Shown: in pieces, positions 9,618-19,135 of the stretch | Layout of the letters: each line of letters starts with the position of its first letter | Position numbering within the stretch: position 1 is the stretch's first letter | From: Clostridiales bacterium | GTDB lineage: Bacteria > Bacillota > Clostridia > Lachnospirales > CAG-274 | Direction: 5' to 3' | Length of the DNA stretch: 64,000 nt | Assembly (NCBI GenBank): GCA_021204175.1 | Contig: JAJPZT010000059.1 | Coordinates: 1 to 64,000, forward strand | Position numbers and translations under genes: made by a program | Notes under the pieces: model-generated | What the model was told of the DNA's origin: nothing | What the model saw: only the letters and a program-made list of their open reading frames with translations | Database searches by the model: none

Positions 9618-9652
9618 AAAGCCCGAAGGCTGCTACCCTTCGGGCTTTTTTT
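9618..9652 (+). terminator. Rho-independent terminator
   Basis: AAAGCCCGAAGGctgctaCCCTTCGGGCTTTTTTT. Confidence 0.85.
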
Positions 9653-9861
9653 GTGCTCATTAATGCAATGTTGTTGTCATCGTATCATTGCGTCAGTCAT
9701 ATTATAGCACACAAAAATAAGTATTGCAAGCATTAACTTAATTTTTTTCGTCTGAATTTCAGTAACAGAAAGGGTGTGCCAAATGACTTTTAACATCCTT
9801 CTTATCAAAACATATTATAACATAGAAAAAATATAATTACAAGTATTATTTTTCAAATTTT

Positions 9862-10329
9862 TTACGTCTGAAGATTAAGCTTAAAGTCCTTTTCGGCTTC
9901 ACGCTTTTGGTCACGCTTAGCTATATCCTGACGCTTATCATAGAGCTTCTTGCCCTTAGCCAAGCCTATATCCATTTTAACGAGACTGCCTTCAAAATAG
10001 ACCTTAAGCGGAACTATGGTCAGCCCCTGCTGCATTGTTCTGCCCTCAAGCTTATTAATTTCATATTTATGAAGAAGAAGGCGGCGTTCACGAAGAGGGT
10101 CATGGTTAAAGCGGTTGCCCTGTTCAAAGGGGCTAATGTGCATGCCCTTTATAAAGGCTTCTTTATTCGTAATGGAAATGTAGCTGTCCTTAAGGTTGCA
10201 TCTGCCTGCGCGCATAGACTTAACCTCAGTGCCCTGAAGCTCTATTCCCGCCTGAATTGTTTCGAGAATAAAATAATCGTGATATGCTTTTTTATTTTGT
10301 GCTATTATTTTAACTGATTTTTTTGCCAT
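9862..10329 (-). CDS. smpB: SsrA-binding protein
   Basis: [44 protein letters not shown]...[19 protein letters not shown]. Confidence 0.97.
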   Translation of the reverse strand: MAKKSVKIIAQNKKAYHDYFILETIQAGIELQGTEVKSMRAGRCNLKDSYISITNKEAFIKGMHISPFEQGNRFNHDPLRERRLLLHKYEINKLEGRTMQQGLTIVPLKVYFEGSLVKMDIGLAKGKKLYDKRQDIAKRDQKREAEKDFKLNLQT

Positions 10330-11170
10330 ATTTTTTCACCTTCAAGTCATCTAAAATTTGCCTCGGAACCTCTAAGCCGCCGTAGCCAGTACCCAGCTCA
10401 AGTCCCGGCTTGTTATCCCCGTGAAAGTCGCTTCCTCCCGAGGGAAGAAGGTCATACGTTCGGCAGAGAGACAGGACAAGCCGTGTTTCCTCTTCTGTGT
10501 GGGTGGAATAATAGCATTCCATACCCACAGCACCCCAGCAGGAAAAATCCGCCGCCATTTGCTCAAGCTCATCAATATTAAAGCCGTAGGCAAAGGGGTG
10601 GGCGACTACAGGCAGTCCGCCGCCGGTCTTTATAAGGGCTATAGCTTTTTCCGCTGTTAAAACCTCTCTTTTGACATAGCCCGGCTTTCCTGCGCCTATA
10701 TATTTCAAAAAGGCTTCGTTCTTGCTTTCAGCATAGCCCTTCTCCTGCAAAAGACGGGCAAAATGGGCTCTGGTAACAACCTTTCCGCCGCTGACGGAAA
10801 GAAGCTCCTCATAGCTTAAGTCAAGCCCTAACCCCCTGAGCTTATTTATCATTTTCTTATTTCGTTTTATTCTTTTTTCCTTTAAATCGTCCAAAGCCGA
10901 TACAAATTCCTTATTAGTTAAATCCAAAAACAGACCCACTATGTGAATTTCCCTGTTCTTATAAAGCGAAGAAAGCTCAGTACCGGCTATAACCTCCAAA
11001 CCCGGAAAAGCCTTTGCAGCTTCAAGCGCCTCCCCTACCCCTTCAATTGTGTCATGGTCTGTAAGCGCTATCGTCTCCAAGCCGATTTCAGCTGCCTTGT
11101 TTATAAGCTCCGTAGGTGTCAAAGTTCCGTCTGAAACTGTTGAATGAGTATGAAGGTCTGTTTTATTCAT
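10310..11170 (-). CDS. PHP-domain phosphoesterase (TrpH/YciV-like)
   Basis: [38 protein letters not shown]. Confidence 0.88.
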   Translation of the reverse strand: MNKTDLHTHSTVSDGTLTPTELINKAAEIGLETIALTDHDTIEGVGEALEAAKAFPGLEVIAGTELSSLYKNREIHIVGLFLDLTNKEFVSALDDLKEKRIKRNKKMINKLRGLGLDLSYEELLSVSGGKVVTRAHFARLLQEKGYAESKNEAFLKYIGAGKPGYVKREVLTAEKAIALIKTGGGLPVVAHPFAYGFNIDELEQMAADFSCWGAVGMECYYSTHTEEETRLVLSLCRTYDLLPSGGSDFHGDNKPGLELGTGYGGLEVPRQILDDLKVKKYGKKIS

Positions 11171-11241
11171 AAATATTCTCCTAAAATAATATAATTATAC
11201 AAAGGGTCAATACACAAAATTTCTTGAAAGGGTGACAGGCT

Positions 11242-11637
11242 GTGAGAAGAAAAAAGGAAACCGAAGCCAAGGGCTTAAACCCTGTTTTGGCTGTGTGCTT
11301 GTGTTCCGCTCTGGGTTATGCCATAACGGCAGCTGTGTTTTTAATTTACGCCGCACTGCTTACATATACCGATATAAGTGAAGGGTCTATGAAAATTGTT
11401 GTAACGGCAGCGGTCGGAGTGTCCGTAGTTATAGGGGGCTTTTTTGCCGCAAAGGCAATAAAAAAGCGGGGTATCGTGTGGGGCGTTTTGACAGGGCTTA
11501 TGTGCGGCATTTTAATGATCATAACCGCCGTCTGCTTTAAGCCCGACTTCGCCCCAAGCCTTAAAACCGGAATTATTTTAAGCCTTTGTCTCTGCGGCGG
11601 AGGCGTCGGGGGAATAATAGGTATAAACTTTAAGTAG
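11242..11637 (+). CDS. TIGR04086-like four-TM membrane protein
   Basis: 131 aa with four predicted TM segments and the CLCGGGVGGIIG C-terminus; GTG start. Confidence 0.6.
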   Translation: MRRKKETEAKGLNPVLAVCLCSALGYAITAAVFLIYAALLTYTDISEGSMKIVVTAAVGVSVVIGGFFAAKAIKKRGIVWGVLTGLMCGILMIITAVCFKPDFAPSLKTGIILSLCLCGGGVGGIIGINFK

Positions 11638-11679
11638 CCGACAGCTCCCCTTAAAAGGGGAAGCTTGTCGCCCTTAAAT

Positions 11680-12816
11680 CTATGACAAAGCTTTAATATA
11701 TATCTCCTCTGCCTTTTCGGCGAAAATCTGTGTTGAATAGCCCTGTGCGGTTTCATAAGCGGCTTCTGACATTTCCTTTCGGAAGGCTTCATCCTCCAAA
11801 ACCTTTTCCGCAAAGGTCTTAAACTCTTCAAAGCTTTCATATTGAAAGCCGTTTATATTGTTTTTAACAACTCCGTCTATACAGGGGTCTTTTCTGCAAA
11901 GCGCCGGCAGTGAATTTGCAAGGGCTTCTATATAGGTAAGCCCCTGCGTTTCGCTTGTGGAAGCGCTGACAAAAAAGTCGCCTAACTTATAATATTTCCA
12001 AACATCGTCGGGCTTAATCATTCCCGTAAAAACAACGCTTAAGCCCTGACATTTTTTCTCCGCTTCAGCCTTAAGCTCCTTAAAATAAGGTCCCCCTCCG
12101 GCAATTAAAAGTGTAACGTCGCTGCGGTTAAGCTCTTTAAAATACTCTATAATTTCAGATACGTTTTTTTCTTTGGCAAGTCTGCCCAAAAAGAGCATTA
12201 TTTTGTTTTCGGGCGGTATTTCAAGCTCCTGTCTCAGAGCTGCCTTTTCTTCCTCCGAAAGAACCTTTTCAAACCTTTCAAGCTCAATTCCCGTAGGCAA
12301 AACATAAAGCTCCTTGTGAACTTTGTATTCCGCAAGAAGGTTTTTAACCTTCTCCGTAGGGGCTATAACAGCTTTTACGGGCTTAAGAAGATTTCTCGTC
12401 AAAACCGAAACCACAACCTTCCCCAGTTTCTTGTTTGGACAGAAATAATGAGTATATTCCTCATAGACGGTGTGATATGTATGAACAACGGGAATTTGAA
12501 GCTTTTTGGCGATTGCAAGCGCCATAATATAGGTAGAAAACTCACACTGTGTGTGAATAATATCCGGCGCCCATTCAACAATTTCTTTATAATATCTGTG
12601 TTTTACAAAGCCTATTCGGGCTTCGGGGTAAATCGGCGCAGAAACGGAACGAATATAATAGGTTGTGTCGGTTTTGTGCGAACGCAGCTTCTCAGAAACA
12701 GTCAAAACCCTTACCTCGTGTCCCCTTTCTCTCAGCCGCCTTTCCAAATTGAGAACCGAGGTAACAACCCCGTTCACAGTGGGCGCATACCAGTCGGTAG
12801 CTATAAGAATTTTCAT
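11680..12816 (-). CDS. GT4-family glycosyltransferase (diacylglycerol glucosyltransferase-like)
   Basis: MKILIATDWYAPTVNGVVTSVLNLERRLRERGHEV, PTGIELERF, LFLGRLAKEKN. Confidence 0.85.
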   Translation of the reverse strand: MKILIATDWYAPTVNGVVTSVLNLERRLRERGHEVRVLTVSEKLRSHKTDTTYYIRSVSAPIYPEARIGFVKHRYYKEIVEWAPDIIHTQCEFSTYIMALAIAKKLQIPVVHTYHTVYEEYTHYFCPNKKLGKVVVSVLTRNLLKPVKAVIAPTEKVKNLLAEYKVHKELYVLPTGIELERFEKVLSEEEKAALRQELEIPPENKIMLFLGRLAKEKNVSEIIEYFKELNRSDVTLLIAGGGPYFKELKAEAEKKCQGLSVVFTGMIKPDDVWKYYKLGDFFVSASTSETQGLTYIEALANSLPALCRKDPCIDGVVKNNINGFQYESFEEFKTFAEKVLEDEAFRKEMSEAAYETAQGYSTQIFAEKAEEIYIKALS

Positions 12817-12856
12817 AAATACAATCTCCTTAACTTCTTCTTTACTAAGAAAAATG

Positions 12857-13279
12857 TTATTTAGACGCCACTTTTTCCTTTAAAGCCTCTTGAAGAAATT
12901 TAGAAACATTAAGATTTATTTTTTCAGCTTCATAATTAAGCCAAGCAGGTAAAGTTACATTTCTTCTGACCATTCTGTTATCGTACTTTTCCCGATACTC
13001 CGAAAAATTCACATCGACATATGTTAATACTCCTTTGGAATAATCAAAAATATCATCAGCTTCAGCTTCGGCTTTTGAAATTGCTTCTTCACTGTCAGAG
13101 GGTCTTGGAACGATTATACCTTCATTTTCATAAGTAATTCCCTTTGAAGCTATGGCGTCTCTTGCCATTTCTATAGCATCTACAAAGCTTGAGCCTTCTG
13201 TATAAATTTCAAAATCGGGAACAAAAACCAAACAACAATTGTCATTCTTTGCAATAAAAGTCGGATATGCTGTTTTCAT
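12857..13279 (-). CDS. hicB: HicB-family antitoxin, orphan
   Basis: MKTAYPTFIAKNDNCCLVFVPDFEIYTEGSSFVDAIEMARDAI plus a C-terminal RHH/HTH-like tail; no HicA-like ORF beside it. Confidence 0.75.
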   Translation of the reverse strand: MKTAYPTFIAKNDNCCLVFVPDFEIYTEGSSFVDAIEMARDAIASKGITYENEGIIVPRPSDSEEAISKAEAEADDIFDYSKGVLTYVDVNFSEYREKYDNRMVRRNVTLPAWLNYEAEKINLNVSKFLQEALKEKVASK

Positions 13280-13415
13280 AATAATATATTTTCTTATAAA
13301 ATGCACTGATTAAACATTCAATTTCTTTATAAAAACCTCTTGTGTACTTGCAGAAAATTCTGCGTCTTTATGTTTTATAATTATATTACAAACAAAAAGC
13401 AAAGGAGAGATTTTT

Positions 13416-13688
13416 ATGAAAACACGAAACTATTACACGCTTATGATGCTGCTTTGTTCAGCCGGTGCGGTTTTCGGGGGATTTATGCTTATAATAAGCT
13501 TCGGAACAGCTCTGCCCCTGAGATTATTAATCTGGGCTTTAACCCTGTGTTATATGCTTTTTGCGGCAAGGTACAAAAAATGCCTTGATGACATAGAGAG
13601 ACGTGAAAAAGAGGAAAGGCATTTAAGACGTACAAACAACAAATGCCCCGAAAACAGCTATTACAACGGCATAAGAAGATCGGTTTAA
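13416..13688 (+). CDS. small membrane protein of unknown function
   Basis: 90 aa with two hydrophobic segments; AAAGGAGAG RBS upstream. Confidence 0.5.
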   Translation: MKTRNYYTLMMLLCSAGAVFGGFMLIISFGTALPLRLLIWALTLCYMLFAARYKKCLDDIERREKEERHLRRTNNKCPENSYYNGIRRSV

Positions 13689-14611
13689 ATTTCAGTTAAA
13701 ACAACCTTTTTGAGCAGCTCGTCAACAACCTCTTTGGACGCAGGCTTAGTACCCTCTGTGGTAACCGAGCCTGTGGAAACAGCCATACTCATTTTAGCGG
13801 TTTCTTCAAAGCCGTAGCCTCTTTCTGCCGAATAGGCGAAAACAGCCATCATAGCGTCCCCTGCTCCAACAGTTGACTTTGCTTCAACCTGAACCGCCGG
13901 GCTCTTATAAACCTTGTCTCCGTTAAAGAACAGAGCTCCGTCAGCTCCGCATGAAATAATAACGGTTTTAACGCCCTTTTCTATGAAATATTTACCCATT
14001 TCAACAAGCTCCTCCTGAGTTGCTTCAGTCTTTCCGAAAAACTTAAGCACCTCCGACTTATTGGGCTTTAAAAGGTCGGGAACAGCCTCCATAGCTAACC
14101 TAAAGGCTTCTCCGTCAATGTCCGAAAAAACTCTTGCTCCTTTTTCGTGAAGGGCAAAGGTTAAGTCACGGTAAACGGTTTTTTCAACGCCGTGGGGAAT
14201 GCTTCCCGAAAGAACGAAAATTGCGTTTTCATCAGCCATTCCCACAAGCTTTTCGAAAAGCCTGTTTTTTTCGAACTCCGTAATATGGGGTCCCGGCTCG
14301 TTAAGCTCCGTTTCTCCCCCTGTCAGGCTCAAAATCTTTGTGTTTGTACGGGTTTCGGCGTCTATATGAACAAAGGCAACGGGTATGCCGTTATCAACTA
14401 AGTCTCTTTCGAGCATCATTCCGAAATAGCCGCCTATATAGCCTGTGGCAATGGAGTTGCCCCCTAATGACAAAATCGTCTTTGAAGCGTTTATGCCCTT
14501 TCCGCCTGAGTCGTGAACGATATTGTAAATTCTGTTGATTTTGCCCACGTTAAAGCTGTCAACAACAGCTGTCTTGTCGATTGCGGGATTAAGTGTAACC
14601 GTAATTATCAT
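13685..14611 (-). CDS. fruK: PfkB-family 1-phosphofructokinase
   Basis: MIITVTLNPAIDKTAVVDSF, GGKGINASKTILSLGG, VGAGDAMMAVFAY. Confidence 0.88.
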   Translation of the reverse strand: MIITVTLNPAIDKTAVVDSFNVGKINRIYNIVHDSGGKGINASKTILSLGGNSIATGYIGGYFGMMLERDLVDNGIPVAFVHIDAETRTNTKILSLTGGETELNEPGPHITEFEKNRLFEKLVGMADENAIFVLSGSIPHGVEKTVYRDLTFALHEKGARVFSDIDGEAFRLAMEAVPDLLKPNKSEVLKFFGKTEATQEELVEMGKYFIEKGVKTVIISCGADGALFFNGDKVYKSPAVQVEAKSTVGAGDAMMAVFAYSAERGYGFEETAKMSMAVSTGSVTTEGTKPASKEVVDELLKKVVLTEI

Positions 14612-14801
14612 AATTGCACCGTCCTTTTGTATTTTATATTTTGATTTTCTTCTGTTACCATAATTATACTATTTTAAAGCATATTTGTAAACCGTAAATT
14701 ATTTTAAAAATTTTTTACTTTAACTGCCGCCTCCTCCGCCTTATGTCAGCTCCCGCCATCCAAAAAATTATACTCTGCCTGCTTTTTTAACCGCTGCCGG
14801 C

Positions 14802-15496
14802 TTATACCTCTCTGCCGAAATAATCGGAAATGCCTATAAAGATTGCCCATGCGATTTTTTTCTGATATTCCTCGGTATTTAAAAGTCTGTTTTCCTCGGG
14901 GTTTGACAAAAAGCCGCACTCAACAATAACAGAAGGCTTTTCAGCCCCCTTAAGCATGTAATAGCTGTCGTTTTCCTTGATTACCCTGTTGTTTTCGCCG
15001 TCCGCAAGCTCCTTTATTCGGCTTTGAATATCATCCGCAAGGGCTTTGCTTTCCTCCGAGCTTTTGGGGTAAAACACCTGTGCGCCCTTAACATCTTCGG
15101 AGGGATAAAAGTTTTGGTGAATGCTTACGAAAAGGTCAACCTCATCGTCTTGTGCTAAGCTTCTTCTTTCTCTTAAGTCGGCTCTTTTGCCCTCCGCCGG
15201 AGTTTCGTCATCGGTTCTTGTCATATAAACCCCTGCCCCTGCCTGAAGCAAATATTCCCTGAGAAATCCGGCAATTTTAAGATTAATTTCCTTTTCCTCC
15301 GCACCTTCCGAAACAACCTTCCCCGGGTCTGTCCCTCCGTGACCGGCGTCAATTAAAATAACCTTTTTTCAAGGGAAAAAACCTCTTCTCTTTCACCTGT
15401 CATACTGAAGCCAACCCCCAAAATCAAAAGCAGAAAATATCCGCAGGTCAAAATTTCTATCTTTCGTTTTTTCCAAAGCTCCTTAAGCCCTGTCAC
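14802..15496 (-). pseudogene. cwlD: N-acetylmuramoyl-L-alanine amidase (CwlD-like), frameshifted as sequenced
   Basis: Upstream frame (GTG at 15496) VTGLKELWKKRKIEILTCGYFLLLILGVGFSMTGEREEVFSLEK; downstream frame VILIDAGHGGTDPGKVVSEGAEEKEINLKIAGFLREYLLQAGAGVYMTRTDDE...HQNFY...ECGFLSNPEE. The frames are separated by a 1-nt shift at an A6 run (15364-15369 on +). Confidence 0.8.
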
Positions 15497-16539
15497 AAAA
15501 GCTCACTTCCTTTTTTATCGAAAAAATCCTTAAAGCGGTAATCCCCCATAGGCTTTTCTCTGTGAAAGCTCAAAAAGTTATCGTCCATTTCGGGATATAT
15601 CTGCGCGTCCCATGGCTTTTCGGCATTCACAAGAACCTCGTCAGCCTTTATTCTTCCTCCGTTTTTGTCTATGAAGACGCCTCTTTTTAAGTCCTCGCAG
15701 ATTTTTCCCTTAAAGGCTTGGGGCTTAAAATCCTCAAGGCATATATAGGCTCTTCCTCCGCATTTAAAAAATATAACCGGGTGTCTGTCAAACAAAAACA
15801 CAAGAGGTGATGATATTCCCTTCATATCCGCCGCAGTTTTCAGGTCGGAAAAACCTTCTGAACCCCTCGTTTTGAAAATAAGCTTTGAAGTGAAAAAGCT
15901 TGTTATAACCGCCGCAAAATAAAATCTTTCACGACGAATAAGCATACTGTATTCTTCAAAATTAAGCCCTGTTTCAAAAACAGTGTTAAAGCCCCCGGCT
16001 CTCTCCCCCAAAAGCTCCCTATAGCCCAAGCGGCTGCCCCTTGACACGCCGAAAGCCTTATAATAAAACAAAAGCCTTAAGCCCCCTCCTGCCCTGACAG
16101 CCCGAAAAGCTTCACCCTTTAAGGGCTTGGCTTCGTCCAAAAGAACAGGCGCAGTTTTGTTTTTCGAAAGTTTCTGAAAGTAAATGCCCTCAAAGCCGTC
16201 CTTTAATGGGGCGTTGAAAATCAGGTCTATGCCCTCTTTGCCGAAATGTGCGTCAAAAAGAATATTCCCTTTAATTATGTTTTCCATGCTTTCAAGAATT
16301 GTTTTGCCCTTAACCCCTTCCTTTTCATCCCTCAAAAAAATTATGTTTCCCCTTAAGTCTCTGCAAAATATGCAGACCTTCCCCTCGTCGGTTAAATTAA
16401 GCGAAAAGCCGGGTCTAACTCCCGACATTACAGAGATTTCACCCGAAAGCCCTGTCTCGTTTCTTATTCTTTTTAAAAGCCTTCCGTCTTGATAATAATA
16501 GCAAATCATAGCCTGTTTTGTTTTTATTATGTAAGTCAT
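15493..16539 (-). CDS. hypothetical protein upstream of cwlD
   Basis: Long ORF whose TGA stop overlaps the GTG start of the amidase (GTGA overlap). Confidence 0.55.
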   Translation of the reverse strand: MTYIIKTKQAMICYYYQDGRLLKRIRNETGLSGEISVMSGVRPGFSLNLTDEGKVCIFCRDLRGNIIFLRDEKEGVKGKTILESMENIIKGNILFDAHFGKEGIDLIFNAPLKDGFEGIYFQKLSKNKTAPVLLDEAKPLKGEAFRAVRAGGGLRLLFYYKAFGVSRGSRLGYRELLGERAGGFNTVFETGLNFEEYSMLIRRERFYFAAVITSFFTSKLIFKTRGSEGFSDLKTAADMKGISSPLVFLFDRHPVIFFKCGGRAYICLEDFKPQAFKGKICEDLKRGVFIDKNGGRIKADEVLVNAEKPWDAQIYPEMDDNFLSFHREKPMGDYRFKDFFDKKGSELL

Positions 16540-16564
16540 TATAATCACTCCTCAATATAGCTTA

Positions 16565-16615
16565 GCTTCCCCTTTTAAGGGGAAGTACCTGCCCACAAGG
16601 GCAGGGGATAGGGTG
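16565..16615. repeat. Variant of the CTCCCC...GGGGAG dispersed repeat
   Basis: CTTCCCCTTTTAAGGGGAAGTACCTGCCCACAAGGGCAGGGGATAGGGTG; same two-hairpin layout as the copies at 39306, 39398, 44039 and 48958. Confidence 0.45.
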
Positions 16616-16714
16616 CTTTCCTTGCCAAGCACTAATTGACGGTTTTGGAAGCTGTCGCATACAATAAATTATATGACGTTCATAAAATATTATTCTTTTG
16701 TCGATTACCCTTTA

Positions 16715-16743
16715 TTGACATAGATAATTTTTAAAGCTATAAT
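16715..16743 (+). promoter_or_regulatory. Consensus sigma-A promoter of the ABC exporter cassette
   Basis: TTGACA-17 bp-TATAAT. Confidence 0.8.
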
Positions 16744-16774
16744 AAGCTTATGAAACCAATAGGAGGACGGGCTT

Positions 16775-17443
16775 TTGATTGAAGTTAAAAACATAAACAA
16801 AAAATACAAGGCAAAGGTTCTTGAAAACCTCTCCCTTACTGCGGAAAAAGGCGAATGTATAGGCATTTTGGGGGCAAACGGCTGCGGAAAAACAACCCTT
16901 TTGGAGATATTGTCGGGCAGCCGAAAGCCCGACAGCGGCGTTATAACCGTTGCGGGGAAAAACGCCCTTAAAAGCAAGGGACTGTTTTCGGAATATATAG
17001 GCTATGTTCCACAGGAAAATCCGCTGATTGGGGAGTTAAGCGTTAAAGACAACTTATGGCTTTGGTTTAACGGCTCGAAAAAAGAGCTTAACTCTGTCAT
17101 AAATGAGGGAATTGTTAAACGTCTGGGGCTTGCGGAGCTTAAAGACCGCCGAACGGACAAGCTTTCCGGCGGTATGAAACGGCGTCTTTCAATAGCCATA
17201 GCCCTTTTGCACTCTCCCCCTGTTTTGATTTTGGACGAGCCCACCACAGCTTTAGACCTGAAGCTTAAGGCGGATATAAGAAGCATTTTAAAGGCATATC
17301 TTCAAAGCGGCGGAACTATAATTATGTCTACCCACGACGAGGGCGATTTAAAGCTCTGCACCCGCTTAATGCTTATGAAAAAGGGAAAGCTTCTTGAGCT
17401 TGACAAAAACATAACCCAAGGCGAGCTTTTAAGGCTCTTATAA
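16775..17443 (+). CDS. ABC transporter ATP-binding protein
   Basis: GANGCGKTTLLEILSG Walker A, LSGGMKRRLSIAIAL signature; TTG start with AGGAGG RBS. Confidence 0.9.
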   Translation: MIEVKNINKKYKAKVLENLSLTAEKGECIGILGANGCGKTTLLEILSGSRKPDSGVITVAGKNALKSKGLFSEYIGYVPQENPLIGELSVKDNLWLWFNGSKKELNSVINEGIVKRLGLAELKDRRTDKLSGGMKRRLSIAIALLHSPPVLILDEPTTALDLKLKADIRSILKAYLQSGGTIIMSTHDEGDLKLCTRLMLMKKGKLLELDKNITQGELLRLL

Positions 17444-17461
17444 CAACCGAAAGGAAAGAAT

Positions 17462-19132
17462 ATGAACGAAAAAGAAAATAAAAAGGAAGAAACAAAAGCT
17501 AATGACAGCTTAATAAATGAAAATGAGGAAATAACCCCGGCTGACTTTAAGTTTGACCTTAAGTCACCCGAGGACGAAGAGGACAAAATCATAACAAGGG
17601 GCAACAGGCTTAAAATTGCCCTATATGCCCTTTGTTTTATTGCGGCGGCTGTGGTTATATCGGTTTTTGCCTATAACTATGCCCTTAAAAACCCTAAAAG
17701 TACAATAATAAAGGCATACAACAACACCTTGGAAGAGGTTTTGTCAGCCGACAGCAGTGAAATCGACACAGAAGCCCTCAAAACATTTTTAACCACTGTT
17801 CCCACTGAAACAGACCTTAAGCTGACCTATAAAGGCTCAGACAAAATCGACGGCTCTATGCCCATAAGTTTAGCCGGTTCGGGCTTAAGTGCCGAGGTTC
17901 TTTACGACCCCGTAAACAAGGAAACAGGGGGCTCGGTCAGCTTAAACTTAGGCTCAATGCCCATTGAAGCGGCAAAATTTTATGCGGATGAAACAACTCT
18001 TAAGGGCAAGGTTCCCCTTCTTGAAGAGGAATGGGTCAATATGCCCCTTAACAACATTTTTTCAGCCTACAACGCTTCGGTCCTTTCCGACCACTTGGGG
18101 GATTTTGAATATGCGGAAGACTTCAGCCTTAATATATTCTCGCTTTCCGAAATTTTAGATTCAACCTCGGTTTCGGAGCTTATGAGGGAATATCTGACCT
18201 CTGAAAGAGAGGTTTTTTCAAATCTTAAGGAAAATATGTCAGCGGCAAAATCCTCTCAAATCTATACTCTTGAAAACGGCAAAACCGCTCAGGGCTACAA
18301 CGTAATTTTTAAAGGCTCAGACCTTAAAGCTCTGTTCAATGACATAGCGGATTTCGGCGAGGAAAAAACAGACTATCTTCCTGTTATAAGCGCCTTTATG
18401 CCTGTTATAAAGGTTATGACAGGAAACTATAACACTACGGCGGACGAGCTTTCGGCGGATTTGACATCCTCCGCCTATGAAGCCCTTCGTGCCTTTGCCG
18501 ACAGCTTAACAGATGATTATTATACCCTTACGGTTTATGTCTATAAGAAAAAAATTGCCGGGGCTGAATGGCAGCTTAGCTTAAATGACAGTGAAGATAA
18601 AGGCTGTTCACTTGCTCTTTACTGCCCTACGGGCAGCATATCCGAAAAGCAGAGTCTTTCCGTCGATGTCCCCGATTTGTTAAGCTTAAGCTTAAATTCA
18701 GAGGATAGCCTTAACGAAAAAACGCTGTCGCTTGAAAGCGGCTTCACCTATTACAATGCACCTTACACCGCTTCTTTAAACACAGGCTATAACAAAGGCA
18801 CTGCCGAATATACCGTTTCCGCAAATGTCTTAAACAGCGAAAACTCCGATGACTGCTATTCTTTCGCTTCATCGGGAACTCTTTCACAGACAGACACAAC
18901 CTTTGACCTGTCTGCCCAAAATTTAAGCATAACAAGCGGTAATAAAAATATTATAACCCTTGACTTTGACACATCAATAAGCGAACTGACCTCCCAAATA
19001 GAAAAGCCCTCGGGATCTGAAATCAACCTTTTCACAATAAATGATGAAGAGCTTATGTCTCTCGTCAGTGAAGTAAGGTCAAACTTTCAAAGCCTTTTGG
19101 GAATGATCGCCCTTATGGGCTTAGGCAGTTAA
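17462..19132 (+). CDS. membrane-anchored extracytoplasmic protein of unknown function, ABC-cassette associated
   Basis: Acidic cytosolic N-terminus, single TM (LKIALYALCFIAAAVVISVFAYNY), ~450 aa extracytoplasmic region; lies between ATPase and permeases. Confidence 0.6.
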   Translation: MNEKENKKEETKANDSLINENEEITPADFKFDLKSPEDEEDKIITRGNRLKIALYALCFIAAAVVISVFAYNYALKNPKSTIIKAYNNTLEEVLSADSSEIDTEALKTFLTTVPTETDLKLTYKGSDKIDGSMPISLAGSGLSAEVLYDPVNKETGGSVSLNLGSMPIEAAKFYADETTLKGKVPLLEEEWVNMPLNNIFSAYNASVLSDHLGDFEYAEDFSLNIFSLSEILDSTSVSELMREYLTSEREVFSNLKENMSAAKSSQIYTLENGKTAQGYNVIFKGSDLKALFNDIADFGEEKTDYLPVISAFMPVIKVMTGNYNTTADELSADLTSSAYEALRAFADSLTDDYYTLTVYVYKKKIAGAEWQLSLNDSEDKGCSLALYCPTGSISEKQSLSVDVPDLLSLSLNSEDSLNEKTLSLESGFTYYNAPYTASLNTGYNKGTAEYTVSANVLNSENSDDCYSFASSGTLSQTDTTFDLSAQNLSITSGNKNIITLDFDTSISELTSQIEKPSGSEINLFTINDEELMSLVSEVRSNFQSLLGMIALMGLGS

Positions 19133-19135
19133 GCT

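Noticed and set aside
9340-9860. tmRNA (ssrA) next to smpB
   Set aside because: No tRNA-like acceptor/T-loop, no CCA end and no tag ORF recognisable on either strand.
17462-19132. Assigning the ABC-cassette external protein to a named family
   Set aside because: Topology is clear but I could not support a specific family without a profile search.
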